Numbered from the stretch's first letter, positions 6,820-13,586 are shown. The stretch is 15,958 nt of DNA from Dehalococcoidia bacterium (GCA_023228745.1 JALOAP010000021.1:1-15958); one strand, 5' to 3'. Numbers and translations: made by a program. The notes: generated by a model from the letters alone, not told the origin.

Positions 6820-6896
6820 GGTAGTCGGTAGTCGGTAGCCGGTGGTCGGTTCTCGGTAGTCGGTAGCCGGTGGGCGGTGGTCGGTAGGCGGAAGCG
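6820..6896. repeat. Tandem heptamer array (GGTNNNC, 7-bp period), array A
   Basis: Ten consecutive 7-mers, 6820-6889, each begin GGT and end C: GGTAGTC twice, GGTAGCC, GGTGGTC, GGTTCTC, GGTAGTC, GGTAGCC, GGTGGGC, GGTGGTC, GGTAGGC. A degraded eleventh unit follows. The array lies directly upstream of ychF, between its start and the sulfurtransferase terminator. It is noncoding and too short-period to be CRISPR. A related array occurs at 14062-14120. Confidence 0.9.
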
Positions 6897-6905
6897 GCAC
6901 CGGGA

Positions 6906-6944
6906 GAAAAAGGACCCTCACCCACATCTGTGGGTGAGGGGTCC
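6906..6944 (-). terminator. Intrinsic terminator of the sulfurtransferase gene
   Basis: On the minus strand, 6944-6929 and 6926-6912 form a long stem (about 13 or more bp, GGACC(C)CTCACCCACA against TGTGGGTGAGGGTCC, with one bulge). It is followed by a TTTTT run (6911-6907 region). It lies 36 nt past the stop of the rhodanese gene and also insulates the heptamer array and ychF from read-through. Confidence 0.85.
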
Positions 6945-6979
6945 GGGTGAGGGTCGTTCGCCTTTCGCCTTGAGCCTTG

Positions 6980-7843
6980 CTACTTCTCGATAGGGAGGCC
7001 GACGGAGTTGCCCCATTCGGTCCAGGAGCCGTCGTAGTTGCGCACCTGCGGGTAGCCGAGCAGGTGCGTGAGCACGAACCAGGTGTGGGAGCTGCGCTCG
7101 CCGATGCGGCAGTAGGCGACGATATCGTCCTCCGCCTTCAGGCCTTGCTCCTGCTCGTAAATCGCGCGCAATTCTTCGGCAGACTTGAAGGTGCCATCGT
7201 CGGGGTTCGCGGCGCGTGCCCAGGGCACATTCTTCGCGCCGGGGATATGCCCGCCGCGAAGTACCCCTTCCTGCGGGTACTCCGGCATGTGTGTGCGTTC
7301 GCCGCTGAACTCCTGCGGGCTGCGCACGTCGACCAGCGGCTTGCCCGCCGCCTGGTGCTTCAGGACTTCGTCGCGGAAGGCGCGGATCTTGGAGTCATCG
7401 CGCTCTGGCGCCTTGTAGGTCGTTGCGGGATAGGAGGGGACCTCACGGGTCATTTCGCGGCCCTCCTGCTCCCACTTCAGCCGGCCACCATCCATGACCT
7501 TCGCATTCGTATGGCCGAAGAGCTGGAAGATCCAGAAGGCGTAGGTCGCCCACCAGTTGTTCTTGTCGCCATAGAAGACGACCGTCGTGTCATTGCTGAT
7601 GCCGTTCTTCGACATCAGCTTTTCGAACTGCTCGCGGTCCAGGTAATCGCGGCGAACCTGGTCATTGAGATCGGTGGCCCAGTCGATTTCCAGAGCGCCG
7701 GGGATGTGGCCCGAAGGGTAAAGGAGCGGGTCCTCGTTGGATTCGACGATGCGGACGTTTGGGTCGTCCTTGTGCTGGGCGACCCATTCGGTGGTGACGA
7801 GCACGTCGGGGTTGGCGTACCCACGTTCGGAGATATCGGCCAT
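6980..7843 (-). CDS. Thiosulfate sulfurtransferase (tandem rhodanese, CysA/SseA-like)
   Basis: Transfers sulfane sulfur from thiosulfate (or another donor) to cyanide or a thiol acceptor through a cysteine persulfide. The 287 residues hold two rhodanese domains: an inactive N-terminal one (about 10-130, with the structural motif SGHIPGALEIDW) and a catalytic C-terminal one (about 150-285). The active loop is CRIGERSS with Cys245, preceded by PLVDVRSPQEFSG (169-181) and RGGHIPGAKNVPW (197-208). Overall it closely resembles mycobacterial CysA2/CysA3. ATG at 7843 has a GGAGGA Shine-Dalgarno (7849-7853) 5-6 nt upstream. A candidate promoter, a leader inverted repeat and a strong terminator bracket it, so it is probably transcribed alone. 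Confidence 0.95.
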   Translation of the reverse strand: MADISERGYANPDVLVTTEWVAQHKDDPNVRIVESNEDPLLYPSGHIPGALEIDWATDLNDQVRRDYLDREQFEKLMSKNGISNDTTVVFYGDKNNWWATYAFWIFQLFGHTNAKVMDGGRLKWEQEGREMTREVPSYPATTYKAPERDDSKIRAFRDEVLKHQAAGKPLVDVRSPQEFSGERTHMPEYPQEGVLRGGHIPGAKNVPWARAANPDDGTFKSAEELRAIYEQEQGLKAEDDIVAYCRIGERSSHTWFVLTHLLGYPQVRNYDGSWTEWGNSVGLPIEK

Positions 7844-7864
7844 ATCGTCCTCCGATGGTCAGAG

Positions 7865-7892
7865 TGGCGCCCTGGAGAGTAAGTGGGCGCCA
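7865..7892. repeat. Perfect inverted repeat in sulfurtransferase leader
   Basis: TGGCGCCC (7865-7872) and GGGCGCCA (7885-7892) are 8-bp arms with a 12-nt spacer, between the predicted start point (about 7898) and the Shine-Dalgarno. It could be a leader hairpin or an operator. Confidence 0.5.
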
Positions 7893-7904
7893 GTGCTGCC
7901 CACC

Positions 7905-7933
7905 AGCCTAGCCGCGCCCAGATTGTTTATCAA
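7905..7933 (-). promoter_or_regulatory. Putative sigma-70-like promoter of the sulfurtransferase gene
   Basis: Minus strand TTGATA (7933-7928, five of six to TTGACA) is followed after exactly 17 bp by TAGGCT (7910-7905, three of six to TATAAT). An AT-rich inverted repeat, ATTGTT (7922-7927) and AACAAT (7941-7946), overlaps the -35 and could be an operator. Confidence 0.5.
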
Positions 7934-8001
7934 GATGGTCAACAATGTAGAAGGTGCAACATGCCTGGACTGGCAGGAGTGCCTATGCCGAAGTGGCGGG
8001 C

Positions 8002-8658
8002 TCAGCGGGTGGCGGCGCTTGGGTGGACCACGGGGACGTACCCTGCGCGGAGGGCGCCAACGACCGCTGGCGGGGTAAGGACGGTGCAGGGCCCGGCGTG
8101 CAGGGGCATGCGATCGCAGTAGCCGCCGGGGGCCCAGCGGTGAAGTTCACCGCCCCAGGCGAGCCACGCATCGCGCTCCGGCAAGAAGGTGACCATCGTC
8201 CCCTCGGGAAGGGTGTTCGCGTCCGCCGCGAACGTACGCTTGCCCCCATCCGGCAGCAGCCGCTGGGAATGGAGAATTCGGTCCAGTTCGGGCGCGGGGA
8301 CGTTCGCCGCGAGGGCGAGGCCGGGGTTTCCAGCCACAAACGCTGTGCGGAAGCGGTTCGCATCGGCCCGGCGACATTCGAAGCAGGGCCGGTGGCCAGC
8401 AGCGAGCGCGGTGGCCTCGTCGAGGAAGAAGAGCTGCGTGTAGCGGTTCGGGCCGAAGACCTCCATCCGGCGGCTGCGGAACTCGAGCAGGCAGCAGATC
8501 CACTGGCGGCTGGCCCAACGGCGGCGCGTGAGTGCGCGCGTTTCGTTGTCGTGGAAGCGCCCGCCGCGGTTGCCAAGAAAGAGCCCACGCGCCTCCGTCG
8601 CGACCACCTCGCCGAAGGGTGTGACGCGGTTCTGGTAGGGACGGCGCACGGTGCTCAT
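8002..8658 (-). CDS. Conserved protein of unknown function with CxxC
   Basis: A 218-residue soluble protein. I recognise the general pattern of a conserved bacterial hypothetical family but cannot name a domain. Visible landmarks are NRVTPFGEVVATEARGLFLG (10-29), a C55-C56 pair, RYTQLFFLDEATALAAGHRP (72-91), then a CxxC (C92, C95) in PCFECRRADANRFR. The last resembles a zinc-binding Ada-like or nuclease-like knuckle, with two more Cys near the C-terminus. No signal peptide or membrane segment is seen. ATG at 8658 has no Shine-Dalgarno sequence; TAGAAC lies 6 nt upstream, again suggesting a leaderless start. It precedes the sulfurtransferase on the same strand, but a 158-bp gap with a separate promoter separates them. 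Coding is supported by the intact frame and protein-like composition. Confidence 0.75.
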   Translation of the reverse strand: MSTVRRPYQNRVTPFGEVVATEARGLFLGNRGGRFHDNETRALTRRRWASRQWICCLLEFRSRRMEVFGPNRYTQLFFLDEATALAAGHRPCFECRRADANRFRTAFVAGNPGLALAANVPAPELDRILHSQRLLPDGGKRTFAADANTLPEGTMVTFLPERDAWLAWGGELHRWAPGGYCDRMPLHAGPCTVLTPPAVVGALRAGYVPVVHPSAATR

Positions 8659-8664
8659 GCGCGA

Positions 8665-8670
8665 GTTCTA
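8665..8670 (-). promoter_or_regulatory. Putative -10 box for leaderless mRNA of the CxxC unknown gene
   Basis: TAGAAC on the minus strand lies 6 nt before the ATG at 8658; no Shine-Dalgarno sequence is present and the -35 is unclear. Confidence 0.3.
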
Positions 8671-8702
8671 CCACGCGCGGACAAGGTCTGTTGGCGGCGC
8701 AC

Positions 8703-8733
8703 AAAAGCGGGGGAGGCCAGTGGCCTCCCCCGC
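8703..8733 (-). terminator. Intrinsic terminator of the thiolase gene
   Basis: GCGGGGGAGGCCA (8707-8719) and TGGCCTCCCCCGC (8721-8733) are perfect 13-bp arms around a single base, so the physical loop is about 3-5 nt. On the minus strand the hairpin is followed by TTTT. It lies 31 nt past the thiolase stop. Confidence 0.88.
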
Positions 8734-8764
8734 GGTCTTTCGCCGTCGCCTTGCGGCTTTCGCC

Positions 8765-9940
8765 TTACCCGAGGCGCTCGAAGATGCTGGCGATGCCCTG
8801 GCCGCCGCCGATGCAGAGGCTGACGATGCCGTAGCGGCCACCGGTACGCTCCAGTTCGTGCATGAGCTTCACGGTCAGGATGGTGCCGGTCGCGCCGATC
8901 GGGTGGCCCAGCGCGATCGCGCCGCCGTTCGGGTTCGTCTTCTCCGGGTCGAGCGAAAGCTCGTTCGCACAGGCACAGGAGACGCTGGCGAAGGCCTCGT
9001 TCAACTCGATGCAGTCGATCTGGTCGAGCGTCATCTGCGCCTTTTCGAGCGCCTTGCGGAGCGCCGGGATAGGCCCGCTGCCCATGATCGACGGGTCGAC
9101 GCCTGCTTCGGCGCGGGCCACCAGGCGCATGCGCGGGGTGACGTTCAGTTCGCGCGCCTTCGAGGCAGACATGACGACCACCGCCGCGGCGCCATCGTTG
9201 ATGCCAGAGGAGTTGCCGGCCGTCACCATGCCGCCGTCCTTGAAGGCGGGGCGCAGCTTGGCGAGGGCCTCAGCCGTCGTCGCACGGGGGTGCTCATCGG
9301 TATCGAAGACCTTCTCCTCGCGGCCCTGCTTCACCGTGATAGGGACGATCTGGTCCTTGAAGCGGCCCTTCTCGATCGCCTCGATGGCGCGGCGCTGGCT
9401 CTCGGCCGCGAATTCGTCCTGGGCTTCGCGCGTGATTTCGAACTGCTCGGCAAGGTTCTCGGCCGTGATGCCCATGTGATAGCCCTCGAAGGGGTCGCTG
9501 AGCAGGTGGATAATGCCGTCTTCGATCTGATCGTGGCCGAGGCGGTAGCCGGTGCGCGCCTTGCGCAGGTAGAACGGCATCCGCGTCATATTCTCCGCGC
9601 CGCCCGCGACGATGATTTCGCCATCGCCGGATTGGATGTAGCGGGCAGCAGAGTTGATCGCTTCGAGGCCGCTGCCGCAGATGCGGTTGACGTTCATCGC
9701 AGGGGTACCGATGGGCATCCCGGCCTTCACGGCCGCATGCCGCGAGAGGTAGGCATTTTCGGCAACCTGCCCCACGATGCCCATGATCACGTGCTCGACC
9801 TGCTCCGGGTCGATGCCGGCGCGCTTCGTCGCCTCGGCGATAACGGTTGCGCCGAGGTCGGCGGCGGGGACATCCGCGAGGGAGCCGGAGAAGCGGCCGA
9901 TGGCCGTGCGGACACCGCTAGCGATGATGACGTCTTCCAT
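8765..9940 (-). CDS. Acetyl-CoA acetyltransferase (thiolase)
   Basis: Condenses two acetyl-CoA to acetoacetyl-CoA, or cleaves 3-ketoacyl-CoA in beta-oxidation; direction and chain length are not decided by sequence. It has 391 residues, a standard thiolase length. The nucleophilic Cys88 lies in NVNRICGSGLEAI, His346 in GGAIALGHPIGATG, and the second catalytic Cys376 in CIGGGQGIA. The NEAF motif is at 314-317 and GGAENMTRMPF is at 113-123. ATG at 9940 is chosen over the longer frame because the thiolase N-terminus (MEDVIIASGVRTAIGRF) starts there and an AAAGGA Shine-Dalgarno lies about 9 nt upstream. It is transcribed alone, with a strong terminator downstream, and is divergent from the M16 peptidase gene across a 272-bp region. 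Confidence 0.96.
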   Translation of the reverse strand: MEDVIIASGVRTAIGRFSGSLADVPAADLGATVIAEATKRAGIDPEQVEHVIMGIVGQVAENAYLSRHAAVKAGMPIGTPAMNVNRICGSGLEAINSAARYIQSGDGEIIVAGGAENMTRMPFYLRKARTGYRLGHDQIEDGIIHLLSDPFEGYHMGITAENLAEQFEITREAQDEFAAESQRRAIEAIEKGRFKDQIVPITVKQGREEKVFDTDEHPRATTAEALAKLRPAFKDGGMVTAGNSSGINDGAAAVVVMSASKARELNVTPRMRLVARAEAGVDPSIMGSGPIPALRKALEKAQMTLDQIDCIELNEAFASVSCACANELSLDPEKTNPNGGAIALGHPIGATGTILTVKLMHELERTGGRYGIVSLCIGGGQGIASIFERLG

Positions 9941-10212
9941 GGAGTGAGTCCTTTCGTGGTCCCAGGGGGAGTTTTCGCGCCGGGACAAAGCGTGCGTCCG
10001 ATTGTACGTGCCCGAAAATCGCCGGGCTACCGCATAGCACACGGGAGATACATAGCCACCCCGTATGAGTTGTCGGCTACCAGCAGTGCAGGTATCAGAA
10101 GAAGCGATGGCTTTGCCGCTGACATCCGCCTGGTGCGGCGGTGGCCCACCAGTGCAGGTGCTGCGCGCGGCGCACTTCTCGCTCTACAATCGAATCCTGG
10201 CACCTGCCCCCT
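9941..10212. promoter_or_regulatory. Divergent promoter region between thiolase and M16 peptidase genes
   Basis: This 272-bp noncoding stretch holds two outward-facing -10-like boxes in the same octamer, TACAATCG: on the minus strand at 10006-9999 towards the thiolase gene, and on the plus strand at 10185-10192 towards the peptidase gene. TACAAT matches the -10 consensus at five of six bases. No convincing -35 accompanies either. A 10-bp direct repeat, CAGTGCAGGT, occurs at 10084-10093 and 10150-10159. No small ORF with a ribosome binding site was seen. Confidence 0.5.
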
Positions 10213-11469
10213 ATGTATAAGAAGCACACCCTCCCCAACGGACTCCGCATCGTCACGGCCGAACTGCCCCATACACGCTCGGCCACCATCTCGATCTATG
10301 TCGGCGCCGGCTCGCGGTACGAACGCGACGCAGATGCCGGGCTCTCCCACTTCCTTGAGCACATGCTCTTCAAGGGCGCCTCGCGACGCCCCACCGCGAA
10401 GGAGATGGCTGAGGCCATCGAGTCCGTCGGCGGGATGCATAATGCCGCCACCGACCGCGAAGCGACGGTCTACTACGCGAAGGTCCCCGATATCGCCGCC
10501 TTCGAGACGATCGACATCCTCGCGGACATGGTGCGCGAGCCGTTGATGGACCCCGCAGAGCTCGAAAAGGAGCGCTACGTCATCCTCGAGGAGCTCGCTG
10601 CCATCGAGGACAGCCCGGCGGAGATGGCCGGTATCCTCATCGACGAAGTGCTCTGGCCGGCGCAGCCGCTGGGCCGCAACGTAGGCGGCACGGCGGAGAG
10701 CGTAAAGGCGCTCCCGCTGGCCACGATCAAACAGTATTTCCGCGAACAATACGTGCCCGAGAACATGGTCCTCGTCGTGGCGGGGAATATCCGGCACGAG
10801 GAGATCGTGGAGGTCGCCGCACGCTGGCTCGGCGACATGCCCGCGGCGAAGCCCGGCGACTGGTACCCACACGTGGCCCGTGACGGCCAGCCGCGCATCG
10901 CCGTGAAGGAGAAGGCCACTGAGCAGGCACATGTCTGCATCGCCTACCCGAGCTACGCACTCGACCACCCGGATCGTTACGCGGTCGACCTGCTGAGTAC
11001 CGTCCTGGGCGAGGGCATGTCGAGCCGCCTGTTCCTTGAACTGCGGGAAGAGCGCGCGCTGGTGTACGACGTACACAGCTACCCCAGCGAATTCCGCGAC
11101 ACCGGCGCCTTCACCATCTACGCCGGGTGCGACCCCGAGAACGCGCGAGTCACCGCCGAACTCACCCTCTCCGAGGTGGCGAAGCTGCTCGATGCCCTGC
11201 CGGATGAGGAGCTGGCGAAGGGGAAGCAAATGGCCCGCGGCCGTATCCAGTTGCGCATGGAGGACACGCGCTCCGTGGCTGGCTGGCTCGGCGCACAGGA
11301 ACTCCTGCTCGGCCGTGTGCTCACAGTCGACGACGTAGTCGAACGGATCGAAGCCGTCACGCGGGACGATGTGCTGCGCGTCGGCACGGAGATCCTTCGC
11401 CCCGAAAACGCGGTGCTCGCCGCGGTCGGGCCGTTCGAAGACGGTGCGGCCTTCGAGGGCCTGCTGTGA
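10213..11469 (+). CDS. M16-family zinc metallopeptidase (processing-peptidase-like)
   Basis: A 418-residue cytosolic-type M16B peptidase related to bacterial PqqL/YmxG and the mitochondrial processing peptidase beta subunit. The inverted zinc motif HFLEH is at 46-50 (zinc ligands H46 and H50, catalytic E49), and the third ligand is E126 in VILEELA, 76 residues after H50 as in the family. GGMHNAATDRE (73-83) and the C-terminal SSRLFLELREERALVYDVHS region are also conserved. The second, inactive M16 domain covers about 180-370. ATG at 10213 is chosen because the family N-terminus (KKHTLPNGLRIVT) begins there; no Shine-Dalgarno is visible, and the TACAAT box 22 nt upstream predicts a leader of about 15 nt. 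No signal peptide. In many bacteria this gene lies near pnp or dut; here it does not. Confidence 0.95.
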   Translation: MYKKHTLPNGLRIVTAELPHTRSATISIYVGAGSRYERDADAGLSHFLEHMLFKGASRRPTAKEMAEAIESVGGMHNAATDREATVYYAKVPDIAAFETIDILADMVREPLMDPAELEKERYVILEELAAIEDSPAEMAGILIDEVLWPAQPLGRNVGGTAESVKALPLATIKQYFREQYVPENMVLVVAGNIRHEEIVEVAARWLGDMPAAKPGDWYPHVARDGQPRIAVKEKATEQAHVCIAYPSYALDHPDRYAVDLLSTVLGEGMSSRLFLELREERALVYDVHSYPSEFRDTGAFTIYAGCDPENARVTAELTLSEVAKLLDALPDEELAKGKQMARGRIQLRMEDTRSVAGWLGAQELLLGRVLTVDDVVERIEAVTRDDVLRVGTEILRPENAVLAAVGPFEDGAAFEGLL

Positions 11470-11554
11470 TCGACCAGCGGGCGCCCGGGCGGCCCGCGTG
11501 AGCCGGGCGTTCTTCGGGCGGCCAGAAACAGCACCTGTGCGCGGCGGGGCGCAC

Positions 11555-11974
11555 GTGACGCTCTACCTCGTGCCCGTGTTCGAACGACAGCTCGTCGCGT
11601 TCGATGTGAGCGCCCCGCAGGCGCGCGGGCGCTGGCTCCCCTGGACGGTGCTGGACTTCGGACAGAACCCGTACGAAGCCGCAGCCGGGCTCGCCGACCG
11701 CTGGTGCGGCGGGCGCATCACGGATCTCGCGCTCGTCGACGTGATGTCGTTCGAAGTCGAAGGTGGGGGCTGGGAACTGGCCATCGTCTTCCGGGCGGAG
11801 CTCTCGCGGCTGCCCGAGCCAACCGAGGACCAGGCTCCACACGTCTTCGCGGAGGGCCACTTCGACGCTATCGGCCGGTTCGACCCCGTGGACCTCGAGC
11901 GCTGGGTGCGCCAATCGCGCCAGCCTGCGGCGCAGCAGGCCGCTCCCCCGGCGAACGGCGGCATGATCTTCTAG
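11555..11974 (+). CDS. Nudix-fold-like protein with degenerate Nudix box
   Basis: A 139-residue protein starting at GTG 11555 (VTLYLVPVFERQLV). A GTG at 11498 in the same frame would add 19 residues and is a real alternative, as neither has a strong Shine-Dalgarno. The pattern of strands and the segment WTVLDFGQNPYEAAAGLADRWCGG (about 31-54), followed by ELAIVFRAEL (about 76-85), resembles a Nudix fold. The signature glutamates and arginine of the Nudix box (GE, REL.EE.G) are replaced (GQ, AGLADRW), so pyrophosphohydrolase activity is doubtful. This assignment is inference from pattern alone. It lies 85 bp after the M16 gene and may be co-transcribed with it. Confidence 0.6.
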   Translation: MTLYLVPVFERQLVAFDVSAPQARGRWLPWTVLDFGQNPYEAAAGLADRWCGGRITDLALVDVMSFEVEGGGWELAIVFRAELSRLPEPTEDQAPHVFAEGHFDAIGRFDPVDLERWVRQSRQPAAQQAAPPANGGMIF

Positions 11975-12059
11975 CCCGGCCCGTTACCCCTGTCGCGAAG
12001 GGTGGTCGCTGGCCTACGCTACGCGCCCGGTCACGCCACGCTGCCAGGAGGACGGATAC

Positions 12060-12701
12060 GTGCGAACGCTCTGGGTCGTCACCCATCCCGAAGCCACGCA
12101 TCACGTTGCTGGCGTCGTCGGTGGGTGGCACGACTCGGTCCTGACCCGTGAGGGGCGCTGCGATGCCGCGGCGATTGGCCGCGAGCTTCGAACTCGCATC
12201 CCGCAGGGCGCCGCCGTGGAACTGTACTCCTCCGACCTGGCACGCGCGGCCCAGACCGCCACTGCGATAGGCGCCGCGTTGGAAGTGGAGCCCATCCTCA
12301 TGGAAGGGCTGCGGGAGAAATCGTACGGCGAGGCAGAGGCACGCCCCCAGGCGTGGCTGGGCGAGCGGTTCATCCCGCCCCCCGCCGGCGGAGACCGGAT
12401 GAACCATTTCGAAGGGATTCCCGGCTCCGAGACGAGGGCGGAGTTCGCTTCGCGCATCTACGCGGCAATGGAGGCCATCCTGGGGCTCCCATGCGAGCGG
12501 CAGATCATTGTGACCCACGGCTTTGCCCTGACATTCGTGGTCGCCTGCTGGATTGGGATGCCCCTCTCCTCCGCGGGCTACGTCAATTTTCGCGCATCGA
12601 GTGGCAGCATCAGCGAACTTCATGAGGACGACTACTACCACAACCGGCAAGTGGTGCAGCTGAACGATGTGCGCCACCTGGCAGACGCCGGCCCCCATTG
12701 A
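12060..12701 (+). CDS. Histidine phosphatase superfamily protein (RHG Arg replaced)
   Basis: A 213-residue member of the histidine phosphatase (phosphoglycerate mutase-like) superfamily, which transfers phosphate through a histidine. The catalytic His is H9 in VTHPEATHH; the preceding residue is Thr8, where the family normally has Arg (RHG). Other elements remain: GGWHDSVLTREG (21-32), YSSDLARAAQTA with R62, LREKSYGEAE (84-93) with candidate general acids, and VTHGFALTFV with the second His, H153. Substrate unknown. The start is GTG at 12060 with a strong AGGAGGA Shine-Dalgarno about 8 nt upstream. A -10-like TACGCT lies at 12015-12020. The VOC gene follows after 58 bp on the same strand. Confidence 0.88.
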   Translation: MRTLWVVTHPEATHHVAGVVGGWHDSVLTREGRCDAAAIGRELRTRIPQGAAVELYSSDLARAAQTATAIGAALEVEPILMEGLREKSYGEAEARPQAWLGERFIPPPAGGDRMNHFEGIPGSETRAEFASRIYAAMEAILGLPCERQIIVTHGFALTFVVACWIGMPLSSAGYVNFRASSGSISELHEDDYYHNRQVVQLNDVRHLADAGPH

Positions 12702-12759
12702 CCTGCGCTCGGCGGCGCACCATCGTCGATTGCACGAATCGGCAGTGTGGGGGGCCGTC

Positions 12760-13230
12760 ATGGCTATTCCTGTTGCGCGGCTGAACCATGCCGTGCTCTT
12801 CGTCCGGGACCTGGCGCGGGCGGCCGCGTTCTATCGCGAGGCGTTCGGGTTCGAAGAGATCGAGGGCATCCCCGGGCGGATGGCGTTCCTCCGCGCCCGG
12901 GGTTCGCAGAACCACCACGACCTGGGGCTGGCGGCCGTCGGGCCAAACGCGCCACGCCCACCGCGCGGGTCCACGGGGCTCTACCACCTCGCCTGGGAGG
13001 TACCGGAGATCACAGATCTCGCCGCGGCGCGGGAGGTCCTCGCACGGCTGGGCGCCCTCACCGGCGAGAGCGACCACGGCGCCACCAAGTCCCTCTATGG
13101 AGCCGACCCGGACGGTAACGAGTTCGAGATCATGTGGATGGTGCCGCGCGACCAGTGGGGAGAGTTCGACCAGAAGGCTGTGGTCCTCCCGCTGGACATG
13201 GAGGGAGAGGTCGCGCGCTGGGGCTCGTAG
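12760..13230 (+). CDS. VOC-superfamily protein (glyoxalase / extradiol dioxygenase-like)
   Basis: A 156-residue vicinal-oxygen-chelate protein with two beta-alpha-beta-beta-beta modules. The plausible metal triad is H10 (RLNHAVLFVRD), H76 (LYHLAWEV) and E123 (DPDGNEFEIMW), the arrangement of catechol-2,3-dioxygenase-type VOC enzymes. FYREAFGFEE (24-33) and DPDGNEFEI (117-124) match the family consensus. The substrate (aromatic diol, methylglyoxal adduct, antibiotic or other) cannot be read. ATG at 12760 is preferred over in-frame upstream codons because the VOC fold begins at residue 4 and a GGGGGG purine run lies about 5 nt upstream. A small inverted repeat, CGATT-N5-AATCG (12727-12741), is in the 58-bp gap before it. 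Possibly one transcript with the histidine phosphatase. Confidence 0.9.
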   Translation: MAIPVARLNHAVLFVRDLARAAAFYREAFGFEEIEGIPGRMAFLRARGSQNHHDLGLAAVGPNAPRPPRGSTGLYHLAWEVPEITDLAAAREVLARLGALTGESDHGATKSLYGADPDGNEFEIMWMVPRDQWGEFDQKAVVLPLDMEGEVARWGS

Positions 13231-13330
13231 CGCAGTTGCGGCGACGCTCTGCTCTCGATCTCGAAGTAATCGAACCTCCATGTGCGAGACACATCGGTCG
13301 CGAGTATCGAGTGCCGGCGCTAAGATGAGG

Positions 13331-13349
13331 GCGGCGGCGCGGCCGCCGC
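13331..13349. repeat. GC-rich hairpin upstream of the microprotein ORF
   Basis: GCGGCGG (13331-13337) and CCGCCGC (13343-13349) are perfect 7-bp arms with a 5-nt loop. The hairpin sits about 14 nt before the microprotein's GGAGG and just after a -10-like TAAGAT (13321-13326). It could be a 5' leader structure or a terminator for the VOC gene. Confidence 0.4.
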
Positions 13350-13377
13350 TAGCACGTTCTCCGGAGGCCGTCACGGC

Positions 13378-13467
13378 ATGTGGAAGACAGTTGGATGGGT
13401 CACGCTCGGTACCGGCACGCTCATCGCCATGCTCATCACCCTCGGTATCATCGGGCTGAACAACTAG
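13378..13467 (+). CDS. 29-residue single-span membrane microprotein
   Basis: ATG at 13378 opens a 29-codon frame ending TAG at 13467. The peptide begins MWKTVGWVTLGTGT and ends IIGLNN; residues 6-26 are an uninterrupted hydrophobic stretch, long enough to cross the membrane once. K3 is the only charge, so the N-terminus is probably cytoplasmic by the positive-inside rule. A GGAGG Shine-Dalgarno (13363-13367) lies 10 nt upstream, and a -10-like TAAGAT (13321-13326) would give a leader of about 45 nt. No known family recognised. It stands alone between the VOC gene and an unknown gene. The combination of a Shine-Dalgarno, a clean membrane helix and polar ends makes chance less likely. Confidence 0.55.
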   Translation: MWKTVGWVTLGTGTLIAMLITLGIIGLNN

Positions 13468-13551
13468 AGGGGCGGAAGCCCGTCGCTGCCCTTGGCGCCC
13501 TCCGTCCGCCACACACCCGCCGGGCCGATGGACCGCACAAAGCCGAGACAC

Positions 13552-13580
13552 TTTCGCTGGTCGCGCCACTCGCCTACTCT
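13552..13580 (+). promoter_or_regulatory. Putative leaderless promoter of the 159-residue unknown gene
   Basis: TTTCGC (13552-13557) is followed after 17 bp by TACTCT (13575-13580), 6 nt before the ATG at 13587. No Shine-Dalgarno is present. Confidence 0.35.
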
Positions 13581-13586
13581 CAACGC

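Noticed and set aside
6820..6896. Possible CRISPR array
   Set aside because: Units are 7 bp with no spacers and no cas genes nearby; it is a short-period tandem repeat.
6977..7882. 301-residue plus-strand frame
   Set aside because: Antisense shadow of the tandem rhodanese with its CRIGERSS active loop.
7954..8823. 289-residue plus-strand frame with a plausible start near a noncoding gap
   Set aside because: Opposes the 218-residue gene; composition is Arg/Gly/Ala-rich without recognisable motifs, and it runs through the thiolase terminator.
8651..10546. 631-residue plus-strand frame
   Set aside because: Shadow opposite the thiolase gene that also runs through the intergenic region into the M16 gene in the wrong frame; no domain pattern.
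10027..11229. 400-residue minus-strand frame
   Set aside because: Antisense shadow of the M16 peptidase, whose HxxEH motif and spacing are unambiguous.
12610..13569. 319-residue minus-strand frame
   Set aside because: Antisense to the VOC gene and spans noncoding sequence; VOC metal ligands are intact on the plus strand.
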